The position numbers and the translations under genes are program-made. From positions 1-64,000 of the forward strand of contig NZ_SJFN01000014.1 of NCBI RefSeq assembly GCF_004328075.1: a DNA stretch of 64,000 nucleotides, written 5' to 3'. The DNA comes from Siculibacillus lacustris. Lineage in GTDB: Bacteria; Pseudomonadota; Alphaproteobacteria; Rhizobiales; Ancalomicrobiaceae. Position 1 is the stretch's first letter. Each line of letters begins with the position of its first letter. The notes under the pieces were generated by a model. That model did no database searches. It saw only the letters and a list, made by a program, of their open reading frames with translations, and was not told the origin of the DNA. Of the stretch, positions 27,803-35,473 are shown piece after piece.

Positions 27803-28536
27803 CCGCGATGCCGCGCCCGCGCCATGCGATCTATTTCGCGCCGCCCTCGGACGGTCCGCTGTGGTCCCTCGCCTCGGCGATCATCGGCTGGGACGCCGCC
27901 GCGGCCCGCGCCCTGCCCTTCCCCGATTCCGAACCGTGCAATGCCGCGGATTGGCCGGCGCTGACCGCCGAGCCGCGCCGCTACGGCTTCCACGCCACGC
28001 TGAAGGCGCCGTTCGAACTCGACGCGGCCGCCGACGAAGCGATGCTGATCGCCGCCGCCCGCGCCTTCGCCGCCACTCGCCGGCCCTTCGATCTGCCGCA
28101 GCCGACCGTCGCCACCCTCGGGTCCTTCGTCGCCGTCCAGCCGGGGGCGGCGAGCGCCGAACTCGCGTCCCTCGCCGCCGACGCCGTCGTCGCCTTCGAA
28201 CCGTTCCGCGCGCCGCTCGCCCCCGCCGACCTCGCCCGTCGGCTCGCCGCCAACCTCACCGAGCGCCAGGCCGCGGCGGTGCACCGCTGGGGCTATCCCT
28301 ACGTGTTCGAGGACTTCCGCTTCCACATGACGCTGACCGGACCGCTGCCGGCCGAGCGCCGCGAGAGCGTGCGCGCGGCGCTCGCCGAGCTCCTCGGCGA
28401 CACCATTCGACCACTCACGATCGATGCGCTGGCGATCTTCCGTCAGGACGACCGCGACGGCCCGTTCCACATCGTCGAACGTTGCCCCTTCGGCGCCCGA
28501 GCGCCGGATTTCCCTCACGCAGGCCTCACCCGATGA
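27799..28536 (+). CDS. DUF1045 protein, 2H-phosphoesterase fold, in phn operon
   Basis: This 245-residue protein has the two H-x-T motifs of the 2H (LigT-like) phosphoesterase superfamily, HATLKAP near residue 65 and HMTLTGP near residue 177. The 2H enzymes open cyclic phosphates. DUF1045 genes are common in alphaproteobacterial phn operons. The cyclic ribose phosphate made by PhnJ needs a phosphodiesterase, normally PhnP, and no phnP lies in the window. I infer that this protein may do that job. It is coupled on both sides by ATGA overlaps. Confidence 0.85.
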   Translation: MTAMPRPRHAIYFAPPSDGPLWSLASAIIGWDAAAARALPFPDSEPCNAADWPALTAEPRRYGFHATLKAPFELDAAADEAMLIAAARAFAATRRPFDLPQPTVATLGSFVAVQPGAASAELASLAADAVVAFEPFRAPLAPADLARRLAANLTERQAAAVHRWGYPYVFEDFRFHMTLTGPLPAERRESVRAALAELLGDTIRPLTIDALAIFRQDDRDGPFHIVERCPFGARAPDFPHAGLTR

Positions 28537-29147
28537 CCAAGCTCTCCGAGACCCCGACCATCGATCCGACCGCCACGGTGCGCGCCAGCCGCCTCGGCCG
28601 CTACACCGAGGTCGGCGCCCGTACCTCGGTGGTCGAGACCGAGATGGGCGACTATTCCTACGTCGTCCAGGACGCCCAGATCATCTACACGACCGTCGGC
28701 AAGTTCTGCTCGATCGCCGCGCACACCCGGATCAATCCCGGCAATCATCCGATGGAGCGCATCACCCAGGCCCATTTCACCTATCGCGCCTCGGCCTATT
28801 TCGACGGCGAATCCGACGACGACGCCTTCTTCGATTGGCGCCGCGATCATGCGGTGACCATCGGCCACGACGTGTGGATCGGCCACGGGGCGATCGTGCT
28901 GGCCGGCCGGGCGATCGGCACCGGCGCGGTGGTCGCCGGCGGCGCGGTGGTCACCAAGGACGTCGCGCCCTACACCATCGTCGCCGGCAATCCGGCCCGG
29001 CCGATCCGCCGCCGCTTCGACGAGGCGACCGCCGCGCGCATCGAACGGCTCGCGTGGTGGGACTGGGACCACGCCACCTTGCGCGCCCGCCTGCCCGACT
29101 TCCGGTCGCTCGGCGTTCCGGCCTTCCTGGACAAATACGGCGCCTGA
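28533..29147 (+). CDS. Left-handed beta-helix acetyltransferase of phosphonate operon
   Basis: This 204-residue hexapeptide-repeat protein is related to xenobiotic/chloramphenicol acetyltransferases. Repeats run from about residue 10 to 165 (for example DVWIGHGAIVLAGRAIGTGA), with the conserved N-P-G-N-H-P loop (RINPGNHPMERI) and the closing AGNPARPIRRRF. Such genes end many phn operons, and acetylation of aminophosphonates (a PhnO-like detoxifying role) is a reasonable guess. It is coupled to DUF1045 by four bases. Confidence 0.87.
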   Translation: MTKLSETPTIDPTATVRASRLGRYTEVGARTSVVETEMGDYSYVVQDAQIIYTTVGKFCSIAAHTRINPGNHPMERITQAHFTYRASAYFDGESDDDAFFDWRRDHAVTIGHDVWIGHGAIVLAGRAIGTGAVVAGGAVVTKDVAPYTIVAGNPARPIRRRFDEATAARIERLAWWDWDHATLRARLPDFRSLGVPAFLDKYGA

Positions 29148-29163
29148 CCGGGAGAGCCCGGTC
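29146..29163. terminator. Hairpin at end of phn operon
   Basis: GACCGGG and CCCGGTC form a perfect 7-bp stem around an AGAG loop, starting inside the stop codon of the acetyltransferase. It separates the phn operon from the convergent helicase gene. A weak T-containing stretch (TGTCGTTT) follows 10 bases later. Confidence 0.5.
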
Positions 29164-29194
29164 GGCGCCGTGATGTCGTTTCGTGTGCGGTCGC

Positions 29195-30982
29195 TCAGCC
29201 GCGATCGCGCCGCCGCGGCGGCCGCGCCGGCTTCTCGCCGCCCGGCCGCGGACCGCGGGATTCGCCGCCGGCCGGCCGCGGACCCCGGGACTCGCCGGCG
29301 CCCTCCGGTCGCGGCCCACGCGGGCCCCGGCGCGGCGCGGGTGCCCCTTCTGGCGCACCGTCGGCGGGGATGATCTGGATGTTCTCGTCGTCCGGCTTGC
29401 GCGCATTGGCCCAGAAGGTCGCCGCCGCGCCCGCCGACACTTCGAACCGCGTCTCCTGATCGAAGATGCGGATGCTGCCGATGTCGCCGCGATCGATGCC
29501 GCCGCGCCGACACAGCATCGGCAGCACCCACTTGGGATCGGCGTTCTGGCGCCGGCCGACGTCGGCGCGGAACCACACGCCGGTGCCGCCGCCGCCATGG
29601 CCGCCGTGGCTCGGACGATCGGCGGCGATCGGATCGAACTCGCGCCGGCGCTCGCGCCGGCCCTCGTCGGAACCCGGATCGGTGACCTCTTCGGCCGGCG
29701 GCAGACGCATCCGCCAGATCCGCGCCAGGGCGCCGGCGATCTCCTCGGGGCTGCGTTCGGCGACCAGCAGGCGCGCCAATTCGTGATCTTCCTCGTCGAC
29801 CGGCTCGGTGACGATCGGATCGGCGAGGAAGCGCAGGCGGTCGAGATCGCGGATTTCTTCGACGGTCGGCGGGCCCGACCATTCCGGCTTCAGCCCGGCG
29901 TCCATCAACAGCCGCTCGGCGCGGCGCCGGCGCGGATGCGGCACCAGGAGGCAGCTGACGCCCTTGCGCCCGGCCCGGCCGGTGCGGCCCGAGCGGTGCT
30001 GGAACACTTCGCGGTCGTGCGGCAGTTCGGCGTGGATCACCAGATCGAGATTGGGCAGATCGATGCCGCGCGCCGCCACGTCGGTCGCCACGCACACCCG
30101 GGCGCGCCCGTCGCGCAGCGCCTGGAGCGCCTGATTGCGTTCGTGCTGGCCGAGCTCGCCCGACAGCGCCACCACCGCGAAGCCGCGCTCCTGCAGCGTC
30201 GCCTGGAGATGGCGCACCGCCTCGCGGGTGTTGGCGAACACCAGGGTCGCCGGTGACTCGTGGAAACGCAGCAGGTTGACCACCGCCGATTCCACTTCCT
30301 TGGCCGAGACCCGGATCGCCCGATGCTCGATGTCGGCGTGGCCGCGTTCGCCACCGGCCACCGCGATGCGCAGCGCGTCGCGCTGATAGCGCGAGGCCAG
30401 CGTCACGATCGCCTTGGGCAGGGTCGCCGAGAACAGCAGCGTGCGCCGCTCGACCGGCGTGGCGTCGAGGATGAATTCGAGATCCTCGCGGAAGCCCAGG
30501 TCGAGCATCTCGTCGGCCTCGTCGAGCACCACCGCGCGCAGCTGCGAGGCGTCGAGCCCGTGCCGCTCGAGATGGTCGCGCAACCGGCCGGGCGTGCCGA
30601 CCACGATATGGGCGCCCGCCGCCAGCTTGCGCCGTTCGGCACGCGGGTCCATGCCGCCGACGCAGGAGACGATGCGCGCCCCGGCGCCCTCCCACAGCCA
30701 AGCGAGCTCGCGCTCGACCTGCAGGGCGAGTTCGCGGGTCGGGGCGACCACCAGCGCCAGGGGCGCGGTCGCCTCTGGCAGCATCTCGGCGCCGCCGAGC
30801 AGGGTCGAAGCGATCGCCAGCCCGTAGGCGACGGTCTTGCCCGAACCGGTCTGGGCCGAGACGAGGAGATCGCGTTCATGCGCGACCGCCTCGAGCACCG
30901 CCGCCTGGACGGGAGTCGGTTCGTCGTAGTTGCGCGCGACGAGCGCGCGATCGAGCGCCGGGCTCGCGGAAGGAAAGGCCAA
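29195..30982 (-). CDS. DEAD-box RNA helicase with DbpA-type RNA-binding domain
   Basis: This ATP-dependent RNA helicase probably works in ribosome assembly or cold adaptation. Motifs in order are the Q-motif (YDEPTPVQ), AQTGSGKT, PTRELALQ, DEADEML, SATLP and HRSGRTGRAG. A C-terminal DbpA-like RRM follows (about 475-545, DIGSIRIFDQETRFEV). The tail is a basic, repeat-rich stretch with SRGPRP units. I choose a TTG at 30982 (595 residues) because homologues start just before AFPSASPAL. No ATG is nearby, and the frame continues to 31186, so the start is uncertain. Confidence 0.85.
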   Translation of the reverse strand: MAFPSASPALDRALVARNYDEPTPVQAAVLEAVAHERDLLVSAQTGSGKTVAYGLAIASTLLGGAEMLPEATAPLALVVAPTRELALQVERELAWLWEGAGARIVSCVGGMDPRAERRKLAAGAHIVVGTPGRLRDHLERHGLDASQLRAVVLDEADEMLDLGFREDLEFILDATPVERRTLLFSATLPKAIVTLASRYQRDALRIAVAGGERGHADIEHRAIRVSAKEVESAVVNLLRFHESPATLVFANTREAVRHLQATLQERGFAVVALSGELGQHERNQALQALRDGRARVCVATDVAARGIDLPNLDLVIHAELPHDREVFQHRSGRTGRAGRKGVSCLLVPHPRRRRAERLLMDAGLKPEWSGPPTVEEIRDLDRLRFLADPIVTEPVDEEDHELARLLVAERSPEEIAGALARIWRMRLPPAEEVTDPGSDEGRRERRREFDPIAADRPSHGGHGGGGTGVWFRADVGRRQNADPKWVLPMLCRRGGIDRGDIGSIRIFDQETRFEVSAGAAATFWANARKPDDENIQIIPADGAPEGAPAPRRGPRGPRPEGAGESRGPRPAGGESRGPRPGGEKPARPPRRRDRG

Positions 30983-31295
30983 GGGATGAATGTCCTGATG
31001 ATCCGGGGCGCGCGTCCCGATCGGATGTCCGACGGCGCTCGCGCGGGAGGTTCCCTGCCTATACCGCGTCCGGGCCCGAGGGTCGAGGGGGGAAGCCGCG
31101 ACGCCGTCCGCGGTGCGGGGCTTCCCGGCCCAGTCGCTCGACCGAAGCCGTGCTGCACTGCAATTACGGCATCGCTCTACGACCACCGTCGTAGGACATC
31201 GCCATGGCCGGACAGCAGGAATTCATGTTAGTTCCAAGGGGTGCCGCCGATCGTGCCGCGGTCGGTCCGGGTCCTCGCAAGAGAGAGACGTTCCC
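30983..31295. promoter_or_regulatory. Divergent helicase/pfp control region
   Basis: The 313-base spacer includes a 13-base motif TGCTGCACTGCAA at 31151-31163, whose reverse complement recurs at 33884-33896. It also has a perfect inverted repeat CTACGAC-CACC-GTCGTAG at 31177-31194. These two elements sit together about 130 bases before pfp and are likely regulator sites. Confidence 0.5.
31177..31194. promoter_or_regulatory. Inverted repeat CTACGAC-N4-GTCGTAG
   Basis: Perfect 7-bp arms at 31177-31183 and 31188-31194 with a 4-base spacer. It may be an operator for pfp or the helicase, or a leader hairpin. No binding protein can be named. Confidence 0.4.
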
Positions 31296-32513
31296 ATGTC
31301 CGTCACCAAGATTCTCGTCGCCCAGGGTGGCGGCCCCACCGCCGTCATCAATCAATCGATCGTCGGCGCGGTCCTCGAGGCCCGCAAGTTCCGCAACGTC
31401 GATCTGGTCTACGGCGCCTATCACGGGGTGCGCGGCATCGTCGACGAGGACTTTCTCGATCTGACCCAGGAGACCAGCCACAACCTGGAGATGGTCGGCA
31501 ACACGCCGTCGTCCGGCCTCGGCTCGACCCGCGACAAGCCCGACCTGAAATATTGCCAGGAGATCTTCAAGGTCCTGAAGGCCCACGAGATCGGCCACTT
31601 CTACTACGTCGGCGGCAACGACTCGTCGGATACGGTGCGGATCGTCTCGGAAGAGGCCAAGAAGGCCAATTACGACCTGCGCTGCATCCACATCCCCAAG
31701 ACGATCGACAACGATCTGACCGTCAACGACCACACCCCCGGCTTCCCCTCGGCGGCGCGCTTCGTCGCCCAGGCCTTCATGGGCGTCAATCTCGACAATG
31801 CGGCGCTCCCCGGCGTCTACATCGCCGTGGTGATGGGGCGTCACGCCGGCTTCCTGACCGCCGCCTCGGCGCTCGGCAAGAAGTTCCCCGACGACGGCCC
31901 GCACCTGATCTACATCCCGGAACGGGTGTTCGTGCTCGACAAGTTCCTCGCCGACGTCAAGTCGACCTACGAGAAGTACGGCCGCTGCGTCGTCGCCGTC
32001 TCCGAAGGCATCCACGACGAGAAGGGCGTGCCGATCATCACCAAGCTCGCCGCCGAGATCGAACGCGACGCCCACGGCAACGTTCAGCTCTCGGGCACCG
32101 GCGCGCTCGCCGATCTGCTCTGCGAAGAGATCAAGACCAAGCTCAAGATCTCCCGCGTGCGCGGCGACACCTTCGGCTACCTGCAGCGCTCGTTCATCGG
32201 CTGCGTCTCCGACGTCGACCAGCGCGAGGCCCGCGAAGTCGGCGAGAAGGCGGTGCAATACGCCATGTGGGACAAGACCGACGGATCGGTGACCATCCAC
32301 CGCACCGGCTTCTATTCGGTCGACTACCAGCTGACCCCGCTGCTCGAGGTCGCCGGCAAGACCCGCCACATGCCCGACGAGTTCATCGCCGCGTCCGGCA
32401 ACGACGTCACCGACGCCTTCCGCCTCTATCTGCGGCCGCTGCTCGGCTCGCGCATGCCCGATGCCTACCGCCTGCGCCTCAACCGCGTGCCGAAGATCCT
32501 CAATCCCGACTGA
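31296..32513 (+). CDS. pfp: Diphosphate-dependent 6-phosphofructokinase
   Basis: This 405-residue cytosolic glycolytic enzyme converts fructose 6-phosphate and PPi to fructose 1,6-bisphosphate reversibly. The nucleotide/PPi loop is QGGGPTAVINQS, the second loop is YVGGNDSSDT, and the catalytic region is PKTIDNDLTVNDHTPGFPSA. The lysine in KTIDND is the residue associated with PPi use in place of ATP. GMGRHAGF-like substrate loop is present (VMGRHAGFLTA). It stands alone as a transcription unit, followed by a strong hairpin. Confidence 0.92.
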   Translation: MSVTKILVAQGGGPTAVINQSIVGAVLEARKFRNVDLVYGAYHGVRGIVDEDFLDLTQETSHNLEMVGNTPSSGLGSTRDKPDLKYCQEIFKVLKAHEIGHFYYVGGNDSSDTVRIVSEEAKKANYDLRCIHIPKTIDNDLTVNDHTPGFPSAARFVAQAFMGVNLDNAALPGVYIAVVMGRHAGFLTAASALGKKFPDDGPHLIYIPERVFVLDKFLADVKSTYEKYGRCVVAVSEGIHDEKGVPIITKLAAEIERDAHGNVQLSGTGALADLLCEEIKTKLKISRVRGDTFGYLQRSFIGCVSDVDQREAREVGEKAVQYAMWDKTDGSVTIHRTGFYSVDYQLTPLLEVAGKTRHMPDEFIAASGNDVTDAFRLYLRPLLGSRMPDAYRLRLNRVPKILNPD

Positions 32514-32544
32514 GCGCGGGCGCCCCCGTCGAACGCCCCTCGAT

Positions 32545-32569
32545 CGGCGCGGAGCCCGGCTCCGCGCCG
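32545..32569. terminator. 11-bp GC-rich hairpin after pfp
   Basis: CGGCGCGGAGC (32545-32555) and GCTCCGCGCCG (32559-32569) pair perfectly around a CCG loop. It lies between the convergent stops of pfp and the isochorismatase-like gene and is probably a bidirectional terminator, though there is no T-run. Confidence 0.6.
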
Positions 32570-32588
32570 TCGTCGTATCCAGGGCCCG

Positions 32589-33221
32589 TCAGTCGATCTG
32601 GCCGACGCTGGTCAACTTGACCTTGCCGGCCATGCGCGGCGCATTGGTCAGGTGCCAGGCGGTATATTGCTCGGGATAGGGCGTCTCCGAGGCCATCGCG
32701 TCGACCGGCACCACCACATCGAAGCCGCGGAACACCGACCCCGCCGCGGTGTGCAACACCGCCCCGTGGGCCGCCGCGCCGATCGTCACCACGGTCTTGA
32801 TGCCCTTGTCCTTCAAGGTCTTCTCGAGCGTCGTGTCGACGTATTTGTCGGGACCCGAGACGAACAGCGGCTCGTCGCCGAGCATCGCCGCCTCGGGCAG
32901 GATGTCGGCCGGCTTGGCGGTGCCCGCCAGCGTGTAGACCACGAACACCCCCTTGGCGCGGGCGAGCTTCAAGAGCGACGCGACTCCGGGCAGCATGGCG
33001 ATGCAGCGCGGCCGCTGTTGCGCGTTGCAGGTCTGTTTGGAGATGTCGAGGACCAGGAGCGCCGTGGTCGCCGGATCGAGCGTCACCCGCGACAGTACCG
33101 GCGCCGGAGGGACGGCGATCTTCGCCCAATCGTCGACGATGGTCTCGGCCGAGAGCGGGCCGGCGGCGAAGGCGAGGCCTGCGAATGCCGCGAGGCGCAG
33201 CCGCGCGAACCTGGATGTCAT
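32589..33221 (-). CDS. Exported isochorismatase-fold hydrolase without the catalytic Cys
   Basis: This 210-residue protein has a signal peptide (residues 1-25, cleavage after LSA) and an isochorismatase-like domain. Aspartate (LVLDISKQT) and lysine (SGPDKYVDT) of the active site are visible. The position of the nucleophilic cysteine reads AAHGAVLHTA, with alanine where cysteine hydrolases have C. Isochorismatases proper (EntB, PhzD) also lack it, so the protein may hydrolyse a vinyl ether-type substrate or be non-catalytic. Location in the periplasm is unusual for the family. It lies 74 bases after the rhodanese gene on the same strand. Confidence 0.8.
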   Translation of the reverse strand: MTSRFARLRLAAFAGLAFAAGPLSAETIVDDWAKIAVPPAPVLSRVTLDPATTALLVLDISKQTCNAQQRPRCIAMLPGVASLLKLARAKGVFVVYTLAGTAKPADILPEAAMLGDEPLFVSGPDKYVDTTLEKTLKDKGIKTVVTIGAAAHGAVLHTAAGSVFRGFDVVVPVDAMASETPYPEQYTAWHLTNAPRMAGKVKLTSVGQID

Positions 33222-33295
33222 TGCGTTTCTCCCCCTTGGACGCCGGTCGTGGTTTGCGCCGCGGCGGCCGGCGGCGCCTCGGTTCGTTGGTGTCG

Positions 33296-33703
33296 TCACG
33301 GCTCCCCGACCAGCGCGCCGCCATGGGCGGTCCAGTCGTTGAGGCTGCCGGAATAGTCGACGACGTCGGTACGGCCGATGGTGGCCAGCGCCGAGATCGC
33401 CCGCGCCGAGCGCGCGCCCGAGCGGCACATCACCACCACCGTCTTGTCGCCGGGGGCCGGCACCGCCGCCGGCTTGAACGCCGAGAGCGGCATGTTGACC
33501 GCCCCGGGCACATGACCGGTGCGGAATTCTTCCGGCTCGCGCACGTCGATCAGCACGATCCGCCCCGCCGCCAGCCCGGCGCCGACCGCCTCGTAGGTGG
33601 TCCGTTCGGCCGCCGCCGTTCGCTGCGGCACGCCGAGCCCGGCGATCACCGCCAACGTCACCGCGACCGCGAAGCCCCGGCCGCCCGTTCGATGCCCCGT
33701 CAT
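33296..33703 (-). CDS. Exported rhodanese-domain protein
   Basis: This 135-residue protein has a signal peptide (about 1-31) followed by a single rhodanese domain. The active-site loop CRSGARS starts with the expected cysteine. VLIDVREPEEFRTGHVPGAVNMPL is the N-terminal family pattern. It probably handles sulfane sulphur in the periplasm. The ATG at 33703 is preceded by GGAGG at eight bases; a GTG nine bases upstream overlaps that site and is rejected. It is probably co-transcribed with the isochorismatase-fold gene. Confidence 0.85.
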   Translation of the reverse strand: MTGHRTGGRGFAVAVTLAVIAGLGVPQRTAAAERTTYEAVGAGLAAGRIVLIDVREPEEFRTGHVPGAVNMPLSAFKPAAVPAPGDKTVVVMCRSGARSARAISALATIGRTDVVDYSGSLNDWTAHGGALVGEP

Positions 33704-34077
33704 GGCCTTCACCTCCGCTCGTGTCGCGCGCTTTGCCGCATCCTCGGCCCGCGAGGGAACATAGGGCGGCCCCGGGCGTTGTCGCTTCGAGCCGCGAGCT
33801 TGGCTCGAGAACGCCCGCTGGTCACCTGCCCCGCCGTCTCTGCGGCATCACGACCCGGTGAATTGTGCAAAGCAGCATTGACATTGCAGTGCAGCATTGT
33901 CAGAAATATCTCAGGCATCCGCTCGAGGTCCGTACCTCGGCACCGGCCTGCGCGCGCCGCATCGGGTCCCGAGGGACCCGCCGCACCCGACCGGCCCGCG
34001 CCCTGCGACCGGCCACGACCCGAACCGACGACGGTCTCCCGCCGCCTTGGGGACCGGAGGAGAGAAGGAGTTCGAGG
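33704..34077. promoter_or_regulatory. Control region with tandem TGCA..GCAGCATTG repeat
   Basis: The 374-base spacer separates the rhodanese gene (minus) and a small gene (plus). Its main feature is the tandem repeat at 33866-33902, listed separately. A TTGACA at 33878-33883 lies within the repeat and could be a -35 element, but no -10 hexamer with good spacing is visible. Confidence 0.5.
33866..33902 (+). promoter_or_regulatory. Tandem 18-base motif with TGCAGTGCA core
   Basis: Two 18-base units, 33867-relative period 19, share TGCA-NN-GCAGCATTG-N-CA; the first unit has AA and the second GT at the variable pair. The second contains TTGCAGTGCAGCA (33884-33896), identical to the reverse complement of 31151-31163 before pfp. 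TGCA-rich sites of this form resemble those described for the carbon-storage regulator PhaR of alphaproteobacteria. That link is an inference. Confidence 0.45.
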
Positions 34078-34284
34078 ATGCTCGGAGCCGCCGACATCGA
34101 CGCCTGGACCGACGAACTGCGCGACGAGATGGTCGCCGATCTGTGCCGTGCCGGCTGGCACGACGCCGATCCCGCCACCCGTCTGCCGTCTCGGCAGGCC
34201 CGTCTGCTCGCCCGTTTCCACGACGACCAGCCCCTGACCCTGCACGAACTCGCCGACCTCAAGACCGCGCTGAAGGCGGGGTGA
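34078..34284 (+). CDS. Small hypothetical protein, 68 residues
   Basis: This short acidic, helical protein starts MLGAADIDAWTDELRDEM and ends LTLHELADLKTALKAG. I do not recognise a family. GAAGGAG and GAGG precede the ATG at 34078. The open frame reaches back to 33865, but that part is arginine-rich and looks untranslated. The promoter region upstream carries the tandem TGCA motif, so expression may follow carbon status. Confidence 0.55.
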   Translation: MLGAADIDAWTDELRDEMVADLCRAGWHDADPATRLPSRQARLLARFHDDQPLTLHELADLKTALKAG

Positions 34285-34563
34285 GGACGCGCGGCCGGAC
34301 AGCGGCCTGACGCGCCGGCGGACACGTCGCCCACACGATCGAACCACCGCCCCCGCCGATCGGCCGAACCCTCCCGACGCCGGGCGAGCTGCCGCGGTTC
34401 CCGCGTGACGCCGATTGCGGCGACCTTCGCCCCCCGTCGCGACGGCAAGGCAGCCCTGCACGGAAGGCCCGGACAGAAGACAGTCTCTAGTTGTGTGCAA
34501 TTCGACACATGATTACGTCGCGGCGCATTTCCAGCAAAACATATGCGCTCCGGGGATACCGCC

Positions 34564-35244
34564 ATGGCGTTCGACCTGTGGTCCGGATCTGCGTCGATCT
34601 TCCACCGCACGTCGGTCGGTGGCTCGGCCTCCGTCCATTGGTACCGGCCGAAGAGCTACGGCTGGAGCGGGGATGCGCTGATCGCCGATGTCTTCGTCGA
34701 CGACGCCGCTTACGCCGCAGCTGCCGCGGCGTCCTCGACCGGCGATCCGCTGGTGACCGAGACCTGGGGGATCACCGGGCAGGCACGGGTCGGCGACCTC
34801 GGCCCGACCGAACTGGGGACGACGGTCCAGGTTCCCTACTCGGTGGTCGGCCTCGGCAACGACACCCAGAAGGGCGGCACCGGCAACGACATCCCGCTCG
34901 GCGGTGCCGGGCGCGACACCACGGTTCATGACGTCGCCGAGAGCGCAGCGTCCTGGAGCCGCAGCGCCGACGGCAGCTTCACCGTCCTGGCCGGTACCGA
35001 CGGCACCGACACACTGGTCGACGTCGAAGTCCTGTCCTTCACCGACGGCACCATCCGTCTGCCGACCGGGGGCCAGCGCATGGGCCTCCTCAGCGAGGGC
35101 AAGGACTTCGACGGCGACGGCAAGTCCGACCTGCTGTTCCGGAACACCGACGGCACGCTGGCGTCCTGGGATCTCTCGGGCACCAGCCTGATCGGCGGCG
35201 GCACCATCGGCAATCCGGGCACCGGATGGGCGGTGGTGGCGTGA
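34564..35244 (+). CDS. Short FG-GAP/RTX-like protein, apparently truncated
   Basis: This 226-residue protein joins three parts: an unknown N-terminus, a decayed Ca-binding nonapeptide stretch (GNDTQKGGTGNDIPLGGAGRD) and a single FG-GAP/VCBS-type repeat (KDFDGDGKSDLLFRNTDGT, then NPGTGWAVVA). In complete relatives the GW-x-VV element leads into another GDFDGDGKSD repeat, whereas here a stop follows at once. It looks like the remnant of a large secreted adhesin or RTX protein. No signal peptide is seen; ATG at 34543 is an alternative start. Expression is doubtful. Confidence 0.55.
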   Translation: MAFDLWSGSASIFHRTSVGGSASVHWYRPKSYGWSGDALIADVFVDDAAYAAAAAASSTGDPLVTETWGITGQARVGDLGPTELGTTVQVPYSVVGLGNDTQKGGTGNDIPLGGAGRDTTVHDVAESAASWSRSADGSFTVLAGTDGTDTLVDVEVLSFTDGTIRLPTGGQRMGLLSEGKDFDGDGKSDLLFRNTDGTLASWDLSGTSLIGGGTIGNPGTGWAVVA

Positions 35245-35473
35245 GGCTGCCGTGCCGAAAGGGTCGGCGCGGTCATCCCCCGATCCCGGGGCACATTCCC
35301 TGCTCCACCAGCCCCACCCGCCGGCCTCCGTATTCGGGCTGTATTGTGGCCGCCGACAATCGATGATTTCAGTTTCGTGCGGGCCGAGACCGACCTGCAA
35401 TCGAGCGTTGAACGCGCGGTGTCGCCCCCGGCCGAGCGACGCGATGACCGCTTCGGAAGGGGATGGGGTCGCC

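Noticed and set aside
29211-29330. Tandem GC-rich repeat as a separate element
   Set aside because: It encodes the repeated SRGPRP tail of the helicase and is explained by that protein's low-complexity C-terminus.
33866-33902. CRISPR-like or iteron array
   Set aside because: There are only two 18-base units with period 19; this fits a regulator site but not an array or replication origin.
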